From Bradyrhizobium rifense (GTDB taxonomy: Bacteria > Pseudomonadota > Alphaproteobacteria > Rhizobiales > Xanthobacteraceae), in the NCBI RefSeq assembly GCF_008123425.1, contig NZ_VSSS01000022.1, positions 680 to 60,151 of the forward strand: a stretch of 59,472 nt of DNA. Direction: 5' to 3'. How positions within the stretch are numbered: position 1 is the first letter of the stretch; every line of letters starts with the position of its first letter. Under the pieces are notes generated by a model. It was not told the origin of the DNA. It worked only from the letters and a program-made list of their open reading frames with translations, and searched no databases. Positions 9,445 through 18,358 of this stretch are shown here, one piece after another. The translations under genes and the position numbers were made by a program.

Positions 9445-10395
9445 ATGAGCCTCGCTGAACCCGCGGCTCTCCCGGTCGCGGCTGCGGTGCCGCCGCGCCT
9501 GCATATCGTGACGCGGTTCACCACCCGTTTCAAAGCTTCGCTGCCGGCCTATCTGCTGCTGCTGCCCTCGCTGGTCTTCCTCGCGCTGTTCACCTATGGC
9601 GCGATGGGGCGCGTGCTGATCGACGCGCTCTACCAGCGCGCCACGCCGAAGGCACCGCTGCGCTTCGTCGGCCTCGACAATATCACCGCGGTGCTGGCGG
9701 ACCCCGCCTTCACCGGCGCTGTCATCAACAACCTCATCTACGCCATCGGTACCGCCGTCCCGAGCATCGGCCTCGCGCTGCTGTTTGCGCTGGCGTTGGC
9801 GCGCACCAACGTCGTGACCAGCGCGCTGCGCGCCGCGCTGTTCCTGCCGGTGCTGATCCCGATGGTCGCGGCCTCGGCGCTGTTTCTCTTCATCTTCCTG
9901 CCCAATGTCGGCCTGCTCGACTATTACATCGGCCGGCTGCTGCCGGTGGTGCCGAACTGGCTCGGCGATCCCGACATCGCGCTTTATGCGATCATGATCA
10001 TCACGATCTGGAAGAACGCCGGCTACTACATGCTGTTCTTCCTCGCCGGCCTCCAGTCCGTGCCCGAGGACGTGATGGAAGCAGCCCACCTCGACGGCGC
10101 CGGGCCATTCACGCGCTTTCGCCACATCATCCTGCCGGAGCTCAAGCCCACCTTCCTGTTCGTCACCGTGATCGCCATCCTCAATGCCGTGACGCAGGTC
10201 GACCATGTCTTCGTCATGACCAAGGGCGGCCCGTCGAACGCCACCAATCTCGTGCTGTTCTACATCTACCAGCAGGCGGTCGAGCATTACGACATCGGCA
10301 AGGCCTCGGCGGCGACGCTGCTGACGCTTGCGGCCTTGATGGCCCTCACCGCGCTCTCGTTCCGCACCATGGCCAACCGCGAGGGCGGCGCATGA
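9445..10395 (+). CDS. ugpA: Glycerol-3-phosphate/glycerophosphodiester ABC permease UgpA-like
   Basis: This is one of two inner-membrane permease subunits of a carbohydrate-type (CUT1) importer. The 316-residue product has six or so hydrophobic segments, starting at LPAYLLLLPSLVFLALFTYG, and the EAA loop that contacts the ATPase (EAAHLDGAGPFTRFRHIILP near 215-235). The start MSLAEPAALP follows the upstream stop by 1 nt; an in-frame ATG nine codons earlier overlaps the phosphodiesterase. The 3' end overlaps ugpE by ATGA. The substrate is assigned from UgpB and the phosphodiesterase, not from this subunit alone. Confidence 0.87.
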   Translation: MSLAEPAALPVAAAVPPRLHIVTRFTTRFKASLPAYLLLLPSLVFLALFTYGAMGRVLIDALYQRATPKAPLRFVGLDNITAVLADPAFTGAVINNLIYAIGTAVPSIGLALLFALALARTNVVTSALRAALFLPVLIPMVAASALFLFIFLPNVGLLDYYIGRLLPVVPNWLGDPDIALYAIMIITIWKNAGYYMLFFLAGLQSVPEDVMEAAHLDGAGPFTRFRHIILPELKPTFLFVTVIAILNAVTQVDHVFVMTKGGPSNATNLVLFYIYQQAVEHYDIGKASAATLLTLAALMALTALSFRTMANREGGA

Positions 10396-11261
10396 AGCTG
10401 ATCGACCAGCTCTACAAGGATGCCCCGCTCGCCACCCGCAACGAGATCACGCCAAAGCTCGGCTTCGCGCTGACCCTGCTGCTCGCGCTCGCCTGGCTGA
10501 TCCCGTTCCTGTGGATGGGCGTGGCAACGCTGCGCCCGGCCTCCGACGGCATCAATTTGATGGCCGAGCTGATGCCGAGCCTCAAACCCACGCTCGACAA
10601 TATCAGGGATGCCTGGGAGATCGGCGATTTCCCGCGATACTTCCTCAACACCACGATCATCTGCACCGGCATTTTGCTCGTGCAGTTCGTCACGATCACG
10701 CTCGCAGGCTTCGCCTTTGCGCGGCTCGACTTCGCCGGCAAATCGCTGATCTTCTATCTCTTCCTCATGCAGCTCATGCTGGTGCCGGTGCTGCTGATCG
10801 TGCCGAATTTGCGGATCATCGCGCAGTTCGGCCTCTATGACACGCTTGCCGGCGTCATGATGCCGTTCTTCGCCTCGGCCTTCGGCACCTTCCTGATGCG
10901 CCAGGCGTTCGAGGCCATTCCGACCGAGCTGGAAGACGCCGCGCTGATCGATGGTGCCAGCCTGATCCAGCGCATACGCCACATCTACGTGCCGCTGTCG
11001 ATCCCGAGCTTCTCGGCCTTCGCCATCATCTCCGTCACCAGCCACTGGAACGACTTCCTGTGGCCGCTGATGGTGATCAATTCGCCGGACAAGCGGCCGC
11101 TCACGGTTGGCCTCTCCGTCTTCACCGCGACCGCGGAAGGCACGCAGGCCTGGGGCACCATCGCCGCCGGCACGCTGATGGTGATCGCGCCGCTGCTCAT
11201 CACCTTCCTCGTTTTCCAGAAGCGCTTCATCAGCTCTTTTGTCACCTCAGGCATCAAATAG
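10392..11261 (+). CDS. ugpE: Glycerol-3-phosphate/glycerophosphodiester ABC permease UgpE-like
   Basis: The second permease subunit has 289 residues, about six membrane segments and the EAA loop LEDAALIDGASLIQRIRHIYVP near 180-200. Its ATG overlaps the ugpA stop, indicating translational coupling. It ends RFISSFVTSGIK, a usual C-terminus for MalG/UgpE proteins. It would form the heterodimeric channel with UgpA. The ATP-binding partner is not encoded here, so it must be supplied from another locus or shared with another sugar transporter. Confidence 0.87.
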   Translation: MKLIDQLYKDAPLATRNEITPKLGFALTLLLALAWLIPFLWMGVATLRPASDGINLMAELMPSLKPTLDNIRDAWEIGDFPRYFLNTTIICTGILLVQFVTITLAGFAFARLDFAGKSLIFYLFLMQLMLVPVLLIVPNLRIIAQFGLYDTLAGVMMPFFASAFGTFLMRQAFEAIPTELEDAALIDGASLIQRIRHIYVPLSIPSFSAFAIISVTSHWNDFLWPLMVINSPDKRPLTVGLSVFTATAEGTQAWGTIAAGTLMVIAPLLITFLVFQKRFISSFVTSGIK

Positions 11262-11272
11262 GAGATTTCTCG

Positions 11273-12604
11273 ATGCTGTTCTCCCGCAGGCTCATGCTCG
11301 GCCTCGCCATCGCAGGCACTTTCGCCAGTGCCATCGCCGTCCCGGCGATGGCCGAAGGTCCGACCGAGATCGACCTGTTCTTCCCCGTTCCCGTCGACGG
11401 CAAGCTCGCCCGCGACATGGGCACCTTGATCAAGGAGTTCAACGACGGTCATCCCGATATCAAGGCGACCGCCGTCTACACCGGCTCCTACGACGACACG
11501 CTGATCAAGACGCGCGCCTCGATCAAGGCCGGCAAGCCGCCGTCCGCCGTGATCATGTCGGCGAACTTCCTGCTCGACATGCAGATCGAGAACGAGCTCA
11601 CCAATCTCGACAGCCTGATCGCCGCCGACGGCAGCACCAAGGACAAGTTCCTCGGCCAGTTCTTCCCGGCGCTGCAGGGCAACGCGGTGATCGACCGCTC
11701 GGTCTATGGCGTGCCCTTCCACAATTCGACGCCGTTGCTCTACATCAACGCCGACCAGGCCAAGGAAGCCGGCCTCGATCCGAACAAGCCGCCGCAGACC
11801 TGGGCCGAACTCACCGACTGGGCCAAGAAGCTGACCAAGCGCGAGGGCGACAAGGTCACGCGCTGGGGCATCGCGATCCCCTGCGCCTACGACTATTGCG
11901 GCTGGATGATGGAAACGCTCACCATGACCAATGGCGGGCGCTACTACAACGAGGAGTTCGGCGGCGAGGTCTATTACGACACGCCCTCGATGCTCGGCGC
12001 GCTGACCTGGTGGAGCGACCTCGTCAACAAGCACAAGGTCCACGCCCCCGGCGCCACGCCTGGACCTGCCGTCAGCACCTCCTTCATCTCCGGCAACGCC
12101 GCGATGATGATGCTGTCGACGGGCTCGCTGACCTATGTGCGCGAGAACGCCAAGTTCAACTACAAGGTCGCCTTCATCCCGCGCAACGTCCGCAACGCCG
12201 TGCCGATCGGCGGCGCATCGCTGATCATTCCGGCCGGCGTCGAAGCCGACAAGCAGAAGGCCGCCTGGACGCTGATCAAGTGGATGACCTCGCCCGAGAA
12301 GAGCGCCTGGTGGAGCCGCGCCACCGGCTACTTCGCGCCCAACATGGCCGCCTACAAGACGCCTGACATGGTCGACTTCCTCAACAAGAACCCGGACGCC
12401 AAGACCGCCGTCGAGCAGCTCGACGTCGCAAAACCCTGGTTTGCGACCTACAAGACCGTGCCGGTGCGCAAGACGCTGGAGGACGAGGTGATGCTGGTCC
12501 TCAACGGCAAGAAGCAGCCGAAGGAAGCCCTCGTCGCCGCCCAGAAGGCCGCCGACGAGACGCTCAAGCCGTACAATGCGGAGACGTCGCTGAAGCTGCC
12601 CTGA
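11273..12604 (+). CDS. ugpB: Periplasmic glycerol-3-phosphate/glycerophosphodiester-binding protein UgpB-like
   Basis: The 443-residue family 1 solute-binding protein has a signal peptide ending near VPAMA-EGPTE. It closely resembles E. coli UgpB as I recall it, for example PFHNSTPLLYINAD followed by KEAGLDPNKPPQTWAELTDWAKKL, then STGSLTYVRENAKFNYKVAF, IGGASL and TGYFAPNMAAYK. It should capture the substrate in the periplasm and deliver it to UgpA-UgpE. A clear ribosome-binding site, GGAG, lies 9 nt before the ATG. Unusually, the binding protein is the last gene of the operon and is followed by a strong terminator. Confidence 0.88.
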   Translation: MLFSRRLMLGLAIAGTFASAIAVPAMAEGPTEIDLFFPVPVDGKLARDMGTLIKEFNDGHPDIKATAVYTGSYDDTLIKTRASIKAGKPPSAVIMSANFLLDMQIENELTNLDSLIAADGSTKDKFLGQFFPALQGNAVIDRSVYGVPFHNSTPLLYINADQAKEAGLDPNKPPQTWAELTDWAKKLTKREGDKVTRWGIAIPCAYDYCGWMMETLTMTNGGRYYNEEFGGEVYYDTPSMLGALTWWSDLVNKHKVHAPGATPGPAVSTSFISGNAAMMMLSTGSLTYVRENAKFNYKVAFIPRNVRNAVPIGGASLIIPAGVEADKQKAAWTLIKWMTSPEKSAWWSRATGYFAPNMAAYKTPDMVDFLNKNPDAKTAVEQLDVAKPWFATYKTVPVRKTLEDEVMLVLNGKKQPKEALVAAQKAADETLKPYNAETSLKLP

Positions 12605-12628
12605 GCGCTGGCGAACTAGATCAGAAAG

Positions 12629-12665
12629 CTTCGGCGTCCCGTCATGCGGGGCGCCGAAGTCGTTT
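12629..12665 (+). terminator. Rho-independent terminator of the gpdQ-ugp operon
   Basis: A 13-pair stem (CTTCGGCGTCCCG with CGGGGCGCCGAAG, one G-U pair) encloses a 5-nt loop and is followed by TCGTTT. It lies 25 nt after the ugpB stop. It may also serve the converging small gene. Confidence 0.8.
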
Positions 12666-12684
12666 CGGTGGCCGCCGCGCCGGG

Positions 12685-12933
12685 TCAGTAGAGTTTTGTG
12701 CCGTTGCTCTTCACAACCGTCACATCATGGCCCTTGGCGGTCATGCACTGCTTGTAGACTGCCCCCTGCGCGTACGTTGCCTTGCGCGCCGAGAAGATTG
12801 CCTCTGTAGTGCCCGCTTCAGCAAGGCAGGCAGCCCGAGCGCTCGCGTAACCTTTGCCCGCAGCAAGTGCCGACGAACCAGTGCAGCCGATTGCAGCCAG
12901 GATCAACACGATCGAAATCAACTTCTTCTTCAT
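12685..12933 (-). CDS. Small exported protein of unknown function
   Basis: The 82-residue product has a positively charged start MKKKLIS, a hydrophobic core and a possible cleavage site at SSALA-AGKG. A lipoprotein reading (AAIGC) is possible but the box is poor. The mature part has two Cys (RAACLAE and YKQCMTA) that could pair, and ends VVKSNGTKLY. I chose this ATG because AGGGG lies about 7 nt upstream; ATGs 2 and 6 codons earlier are also in frame. It converges on the ugp operon. I recognise no family. Confidence 0.7.
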   Translation of the reverse strand: MKKKLISIVLILAAIGCTGSSALAAGKGYASARAACLAEAGTTEAIFSARKATYAQGAVYKQCMTAKGHDVTVVKSNGTKLY

Positions 12934-13091
12934 TTCCATCCCCTGAATCAAAACGCGCGCAAAGCTATTCGTTCAATCAACGCGTGTAAAGACGACGCGG
13001 GCGATAAGGTCGTGGTCAATCAATCCCCGTCGGGACTGCCCGAAGGCCTCGTCTAGCTGCGCTTCCCGTCGAGCCTGAAGACCATCTGGGC

Positions 13092-14081
13092 TCAGATCGT
13101 CACGACGATCTTGCCGAACTGCTCGCTCGACTCCAGGAAGCGATGTGCTTCGACAATGTCCTCGAACCGAAACGTTCGGGCGATGATCGGCTGCAACGCG
13201 CCGTCCGCCAACCCGTCGAGGATGAAAGCCTTGGCCCGCGCGAGCCGTTCGGAATCGCGGGTGATCTCGTGCACGAGGTAGCCGCGCAAGATCAGGCTCT
13301 TGGTCAGCACGCTTAAGAGCGGAAACGGCGTCGGCTCGGGGCTCAACCCGCCATATTCGATCAAAATGCCGCCCGGCGACATCGACGCCGTCAGCGGCTC
13401 GAACGCGGGTCCACCGACCGCGTCGAAGACCACATGGACACCGTTTGGTCCGGCGATCTCTTCCAGTCGCGCGAGGATGTCCTCTTCATCCGAGACAACG
13501 ACGTGAGCCGCGCCGGCATCGAGCAGCGCGCGCCGCTTGGCCGAGTTCCGTGTCAGCGCAATTGGGATAGCGCCGATCCGGTTGGCGATCTGAATGGCCG
13601 CGAGCCCAACGCTGCTCGATGCCGCCGTGATGATGACGACGTCACCTCGTCCAAGGCCAGCGATGTCGATCAGCGCGCCGTAGGCCGTGAGATATTGCAT
13701 CCACACCGCAGCCGCCGTCTCGAAGCCAAGCTCTGGCGGATTCTTCACGACGAGCTCGGCGGGAAACGTCGCGAGCTCGGCATAGGCCGGCCATCGCACC
13801 ATCGACAGCGGCGGCACGATGGTGACGGCATCGCCCGGCACGAAGCCGGCGACATCCTCTCCGACAGCCTCGACGATGCCCGACGCCTCCAGCCCAAGGC
13901 CGGACGGAAACGTCGCGGTCTCGATATAGGTCCCCCTCCGCAACAGGGCCTCCGCACGGTTGAGGCCGAGCGCCTTGACCCGGATCTGCACCTCTCCGCG
14001 TCCCGGCGGCGCGACGTCGACAGTCTCGATATGCAGCACTTCGGGGCCGCCATGCCGGTGAAAGCGAACGATTCGCGCCAT
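13092..14081 (-). CDS. MDR-superfamily NADPH:quinone oxidoreductase / zinc-independent alcohol dehydrogenase
   Basis: The 329-residue medium-chain reductase begins MARIVRFHRHGGPEVL and has the N-terminal GroES-like domain with LGLEASGIVEAVGEDVAGF, then the Rossmann part with ITAASSSVGLAAIQIA (NADPH binding). The Cys ligands of zinc alcohol dehydrogenases are absent, so it is probably a quinone or enone reductase. The start is the ATG at the family N-terminus; the frame extends 34 codons further upstream into the divergent LysR promoter. It is divergent from a LysR gene only 104 bp away, the usual arrangement of such a regulator and its target. Confidence 0.88.
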   Translation of the reverse strand: MARIVRFHRHGGPEVLHIETVDVAPPGRGEVQIRVKALGLNRAEALLRRGTYIETATFPSGLGLEASGIVEAVGEDVAGFVPGDAVTIVPPLSMVRWPAYAELATFPAELVVKNPPELGFETAAAVWMQYLTAYGALIDIAGLGRGDVVIITAASSSVGLAAIQIANRIGAIPIALTRNSAKRRALLDAGAAHVVVSDEEDILARLEEIAGPNGVHVVFDAVGGPAFEPLTASMSPGGILIEYGGLSPEPTPFPLLSVLTKSLILRGYLVHEITRDSERLARAKAFILDGLADGALQPIIARTFRFEDIVEAHRFLESSEQFGKIVVTI

Positions 14082-14089
14082 GGGATCCA

Positions 14090-14115
14090 CTCCAAAACAA
14101 TTGAACTGAATGGAG
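14090..14115. promoter_or_regulatory. Weak candidate LysR operator in the divergent gap
   Basis: CTCCA and TGGAG form a short inverted repeat 16 nt apart in the 104-bp gap between the oxidoreductase and its divergent LysR gene. LysR proteins usually bind such interrupted dyads. The arms are only 5 bp, so this may be chance. Confidence 0.25.
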
Positions 14116-14185
14116 CTATGCCGCGCGTTGGGAAGCGGATAAATCGCAGAACGAAGCGAACAGTCGAAACCAGGAGTTTTCAATC

Positions 14186-15085
14186 ATGGACCGCCTGACC
14201 AGCATGGCCGTGTTCGTCAAGGCGGTCGATCTTGGCTCGTTCGCGGCCGCGGCCGACGCCTTCGAGATGTCCGGGCCGATGGTCGGCAAGCATGTGCGCT
14301 TCCTCGAAGAGCGCCTTGGTGTCCGCCTCCTCAACCGCACCACACGCCGCCAGAGCCTGACTGACGCAGGGCAAGCCTATTACGAACGCTGCCGCGCCGT
14401 GCTCAGCGAAGCCGAGGCCGCCGACGCCGTCGTCGCCGACGAACTCTCCGAGCCGCGCGGCCGGCTGCGCGTGACCATGCCCGCCCTGCTCGGACGGCAC
14501 TGCATCGCTCCCTTGCTGATGAAGCTCGCGCGCAAATATCCGCATCTCGAGCTCGATCTTTCATTCGGCGACCCGATCGCCGACATCATCGAGGCCGGCT
14601 ACGATCTTGCGATCCGGACCGGCGATCTCGACGACCAGTCCGGCCTGATCACGCGGCGCATCGCGAGCCAGCGCATGGTGGTGTGCGGCGCGCGCTCGTA
14701 TCTGCGCGCCAGCGGCAAGCCGAAAACGCTCGACGATCTCGCCGCGCATCAGGCGATCATCTATCGCCGCTCCGGGCGCGTCCGACCTTGGCTATTCCCG
14801 CAAGCGGGCCAGCCTCCGCGAGAGATCATGCCTTCAGGCAGGCTGAGGCTCGATGATCTGGAGGCGATCGCCGATGCCGCCGCGCAGGGCATGGGTCTGG
14901 CCTGGCTGCCCTACTGGCTGGCCCGCGACCGACTCGACGCCGGCGCGCTGGTCGGCCTCTTCCGCGGACAACCAGAATTCCTGTACGACTGCCACGCGCT
15001 GTGGCCACGCTCGCCCCGCTTGCCACCAAAGGTTCGCGCCGCTGTGGATACCTTGGCCGCGGCCCTGCCGAAGCTCATGACGTGA
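14186..15085 (+). CDS. LysR-family transcriptional regulator (of the adjacent oxidoreductase)
   Basis: The 299-residue product has the typical N-terminal winged helix (MDRLTSMAVFVKAVDLGSFA, then GKHVRFLEERLGVRLLNRTT) and a type 2 periplasmic-binding-protein-like effector domain. The closest type is the large DNA-binding/aldehyde- or quinone-stress group that pairs with MDR oxidoreductases. It is divergent from such a gene and probably controls it. The effector is not known. Confidence 0.9.
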   Translation: MDRLTSMAVFVKAVDLGSFAAAADAFEMSGPMVGKHVRFLEERLGVRLLNRTTRRQSLTDAGQAYYERCRAVLSEAEAADAVVADELSEPRGRLRVTMPALLGRHCIAPLLMKLARKYPHLELDLSFGDPIADIIEAGYDLAIRTGDLDDQSGLITRRIASQRMVVCGARSYLRASGKPKTLDDLAAHQAIIYRRSGRVRPWLFPQAGQPPREIMPSGRLRLDDLEAIADAAAQGMGLAWLPYWLARDRLDAGALVGLFRGQPEFLYDCHALWPRSPRLPPKVRAAVDTLAAALPKLMT

Positions 15086-15212
15086 CGGTGGGCCCCTGCA
15101 CCGTTAACCCCCCGTCCACCATCCGGGTCGACCCGCCGGCGGTAACCATTTGAATTAACAGACCCTCAACGCGCAGCCGACAAATCTAACGGTGTTTCTG
15201 GAGATTTCCGCC

Positions 15213-15323
15213 GTGGATTTGCTGGTTTTCGAGTTCCTGGGGCTGGCGCTGGTTGGCATGTGCCTGATCGTCGTGGCGGTGCCCCGCGCCCGCAAATCCT
15301 CGCACCGGATCCGCTACGAATAG
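15213..15323 (+). CDS. Predicted 36-residue single-span membrane peptide
   Basis: A GTG-started frame encodes MDLLVFEFLGLALVGMCLIV followed by VAVPRARKSSHRIRYE. It is one hydrophobic helix with a strongly basic cytoplasmic tail. GGAG lies 9 nt before the GTG. Coding support is the sharp hydrophobic/basic split and the Shine-Dalgarno sequence; without comparison to other genomes it is unproven. It occupies most of the gap between the LysR gene and rnd. The function is unknown. Confidence 0.5.
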   Translation: MDLLVFEFLGLALVGMCLIVVAVPRARKSSHRIRYE

Positions 15324-15440
15324 GAATTTCGGCGGAAAAGAGCGATTCCAGTCCGAATGCAAGGCTCGAATTCGCTTAGAGCCCCTTGACATCACAGCGC
15401 TTTCGGCAGAACGGCTGATACCAAGTGTCATGGGCCGTTC

Positions 15441-16622
15441 ATGGATTTGATTACCACCACCGCTGACCTCGCGGCTGCCTGCAGCCGGCTGGCCAAGCAC
15501 CCCGTCATTACCGTCGATACCGAGTTCCTGCGCGAGACCACCTATTACCCGCTGTTGTGCGTGGTGCAGATGGCCAGCCCCGAGGAAGCGATCGTCATCG
15601 ACACCCTGGCCGAGGGCATCGACCTCAAGCCGTTCTTCGAGCTGATGGCCAATGAGAGCGTGCTGAAGGTGTTTCACGCCGCGCGCCAGGACATCGAGAT
15701 CATCTGGCACCAGGCCAACATCATCCCGCATCCGGTGTTCGACACCCAGGTCGCGGCGATGGTGCTCGGCTATGGCGACAGCATCGCCTATGATGCCCTG
15801 GTCGAGAAGGTCACCGGCCACCGCCCGGACAAGACCCATCGCTTCACCGACTGGTCGCGCCGGCCGCTGACCAAGGAGCAGATGCATTACGCGGTCTCCG
15901 ACGTCACGCACTTACGCGACGTCTTCGCCGCGCTCGACGCCGATTTGAAGAAGCGCCGCCGGAGCGAATGGGTCTCCATCGAGATGGAGGTCCTGACCTC
16001 GCCCAAGACTTACGACTTCCATCCCGAGCGTGCCTGGGAACGGCTGAAGACGCGGGTGCGCAAGCCGAAGGACCTTGCCGTACTGATGGAGGTCGCCGCC
16101 TGGCGCGAGCAGGAGGCCCAGAGCCGCGACGTGCCGCGCGGCCGCGTGCTGCGCGACGAAGCCATCAGCGACATCGCCACCCACGCGCCGAACACGCTGG
16201 AGAAGCTTGCCCATCTGCGCTCGGTGCCGAAGGGTTTTGAGAAGTCCAAATGGGGCGCGGACATCGTCGCCGCGGTCGAGCGCGGGCTGGCGCGGGACCA
16301 TTCCACGCTGCCGAAGCTGGAGAAGCCGCGCAACAACAACAATGGTGCTGCGACCGTCGAGCTGTTGAAGGTGCTGCTGCGCATGACCGCCGAGCGCCAT
16401 GCCGTGGCAAGCAAGGTGATCGCGACCGTCGATGATCTCGAGGAGATCGCAGCCGATGACGAGGCCGACGTGCCGGCGCTCCGCGGCTGGCGCCGCGAGC
16501 TGTTCGGCGACAACGCGCTGAAGCTGAAGCGCGGCGAGCTGGCGCTGGCGATCGAGAAGGGTCGCGTGATCGGGGTTCAGCGGGTCGAGGCGGTTAGCTC
16601 CCGAACCGCCGACGCGAAATAG
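15441..16622 (+). CDS. rnd: Ribonuclease D
   Basis: The 393-residue 3'-5' exoribonuclease takes part in tRNA 3'-end maturation and stable RNA processing. The DEDD exonuclease motifs are [11 protein letters not shown] (motif I), [11 protein letters not shown] (motif II) and [10 protein letters not shown] (motif III). They are followed by an HRDC domain (about 205-290, with [15 protein letters not shown]) and an alphaproteobacterial C-terminal extension. TTGACA about 56 nt upstream could be a promoter -35 box but no convincing -10 box accompanies it. The start [10 protein letters not shown] fits the family. Confidence 0.94.
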   Translation: MDLITTTADLAAACSRLAKHPVITVDTEFLRETTYYPLLCVVQMASPEEAIVIDTLAEGIDLKPFFELMANESVLKVFHAARQDIEIIWHQANIIPHPVFDTQVAAMVLGYGDSIAYDALVEKVTGHRPDKTHRFTDWSRRPLTKEQMHYAVSDVTHLRDVFAALDADLKKRRRSEWVSIEMEVLTSPKTYDFHPERAWERLKTRVRKPKDLAVLMEVAAWREQEAQSRDVPRGRVLRDEAISDIATHAPNTLEKLAHLRSVPKGFEKSKWGADIVAAVERGLARDHSTLPKLEKPRNNNNGAATVELLKVLLRMTAERHAVASKVIATVDDLEEIAADDEADVPALRGWRRELFGDNALKLKRGELALAIEKGRVIGVQRVEAVSSRTADAK

Positions 16623-16633
16623 CCGTTAGCCCG

Positions 16634-16786
16634 TCAGGTGCGAGGCGTGCGGTGCAAAGCACCGCGCGGGGAGCCTCGAAGGATGAACGCCCCCGTTCCT
16701 GCCATCTGGGCCGTCGCCCTTCGAGGCTCGCCGAAGAGGCGAGCACCTCCAGCGACAACGGCTTCGCCGTTGCGCGGGGGTGACGG
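16634..16786. repeat. Composite intergenic inverted repeat (GAGCCTCGAAGG type)
   Basis: GAGCCTCGAAGG and CCTTCGAGGCTC form the outer dyad, with local hairpins (GCGGTGCAAAGCACCGC, CTCGCCGAAGAGGCGAG, CAACGGCTTCGCCGTTG) around it. It fills the gap between the converging rnd and aminotransferase genes. I recognise parts of it as another dispersed Bradyrhizobium repeat. The boundaries are approximate. Confidence 0.7.
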
Positions 16787-16818
16787 TGATAGACTGAACG
16801 CTCGGGCTAGGCGCTCCC

Positions 16819-18201
16819 TTACGCCGGCGTCAGCTTCGCCACTTCCGGCTTCATGTCGTTCAACACCCCAGTGATCGCAGCGATCAGCTCGTCGATCTGG
16901 GTCTTGGTGACGATCAGTGGCGGGCAGATGGCGATGGCGTCCAGCATGTTGCGCGAGATCACTCCGCGCTCCTGCAGCATGCGGCTCGCCATGCCGCCGA
17001 CGGCGCCAGGCGTCGCGGCTGCGGTCTTGCGGCCCTTGTCGAGCACGAGCTCGAGCGCTGCGATCATGCCGACGCCGCGGACCTCGCCGACCAGCGGATG
17101 GCTGGTGAGCTCGCGCAGCTTGCCCTGCATGTAGCCGCCGAGCTCGGCGGCATGCGCGACCAGGCCGCGCTCCTCGATGATCTTGAGGTTTTCCAGCGCA
17201 ATCGCCGAGCCGACCGGATGGCCGCCCGCGGTGAAGCCGTGGCCGAGCACGCCGATCTTGTTGCTCTCGTCTGCGATCGGCTCGAACATGCGGTCGTTCA
17301 TGATGATCGCCGAAAGCGGGAAGTAGCTCGAGGTGATCTGCTTGGAAACCACGATCGCATCCGGCTTGATGCCGTAGGTTTCGCAGCCGAACATCTTGCC
17401 GGTGCGGCCGAAGCCGCAGATCACCTCGTCGGCAATCAGCAGGATGTCGTACTTCGTCAAAACCTTCTGGATCTTGTCCCAATAGGTTGCCGGCGGCACG
17501 ATCACGCCGCCCGCCCCCATCACCGGCTCGCCGAAGAAGGCCGCGATCGTATCAGGCCCTTCCTTCTGGATCAGCGCATCGAGCTCCTCGGCCCGGCGCG
17601 TGGCGAAGGCTTCCTCGCTCTCGCCGGGCGCGCCGTCCTTGTAGAAATGCGGCGAGCCCGTGTGCAGGATGTTCGGCAGCGGCAGATCGAACGAACGGTG
17701 GTTGTTGGGCAGGCCCGTGAGGCTCGCCGAGGCAATGGTGACGCCGTGATAGGCGCGCATGCGGCTGATGATCTTCTTGCGCTGGGGCTGACCGAGCGAA
17801 TTCGAACGATAGGCGATCAGCTTCAGGACGGTGTCGTTCGCCTCCGAGCCGGAATTGGTGAAGAACACCTTGCTCATCGGCACCGGCGCGAGCGCGACCA
17901 GCTTCTCGGCGAGGTCGATCGAGGGCCCGTGCGATTTGGCCGAGAAGGTGTGATAGAACGGCAGCGCCAGCATCTGCTTGTGCGCGGCCTCGACCAGCCG
18001 CTTCTCGTTGAAGCCGAGCCCGACGCTCCACAAGCCCGCCATCGCCTCGAAATAGCGCTTGCCCGACGCATCGAACACGTAGGGCCCCTCGCCGCGCTCG
18101 ATTACCAGGGGACCTGCCTGCTGATGTGCGCGCGCATTGGTGTAGGCGTGGAGCTGGTAGGCCACATCCCGGGCTTCTTGCGAATTGGGCAGCATGGACA
18201 T
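16819..18201 (-). CDS. Class III (omega) aminotransferase
   Basis: The 460-residue PLP enzyme moves an amino group from an omega-amino acid, diamine or amine to a keto acid, usually pyruvate. Landmarks are FTNSGSEANDTVLKL (phosphate and PLP binding), ISRMRAYHG, ADEVICGFGRTGKM with the PLP-ring Asp, and VVSKQITSSYFP with the Schiff-base Lys. Together with GHGFTAGGHPVG these are typical of the omega-amino-acid:pyruvate/putrescine transaminase group. The substrate cannot be fixed from sequence. A second ATG (MLPNSQ) two codons into the frame could also be used. Nothing in the neighbourhood names a pathway. Confidence 0.9.
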   Translation of the reverse strand: MSMLPNSQEARDVAYQLHAYTNARAHQQAGPLVIERGEGPYVFDASGKRYFEAMAGLWSVGLGFNEKRLVEAAHKQMLALPFYHTFSAKSHGPSIDLAEKLVALAPVPMSKVFFTNSGSEANDTVLKLIAYRSNSLGQPQRKKIISRMRAYHGVTIASASLTGLPNNHRSFDLPLPNILHTGSPHFYKDGAPGESEEAFATRRAEELDALIQKEGPDTIAAFFGEPVMGAGGVIVPPATYWDKIQKVLTKYDILLIADEVICGFGRTGKMFGCETYGIKPDAIVVSKQITSSYFPLSAIIMNDRMFEPIADESNKIGVLGHGFTAGGHPVGSAIALENLKIIEERGLVAHAAELGGYMQGKLRELTSHPLVGEVRGVGMIAALELVLDKGRKTAAATPGAVGGMASRMLQERGVISRNMLDAIAICPPLIVTKTQIDELIAAITGVLNDMKPEVAKLTPA

Positions 18202-18358
18202 TTGCGGGATTCCTTACGTCATCACTTGGCCGGCGCGGCCAGCATCATCACTTGATTGTCAGGTTACTTGGCTATTGCGACGGGTCGAAACTTGCAACGT
18301 CAATTCGTCGGCAGCAAGCGCTCAGCAGCGATGCACAAAGCCGCACACAAGACAGCGC

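Noticed and set aside
15385..15390. TTGACA upstream of rnd as a full promoter
   Set aside because: No acceptable -10 element at 16-18 nt was found, so only the -35-like hexamer is seen.
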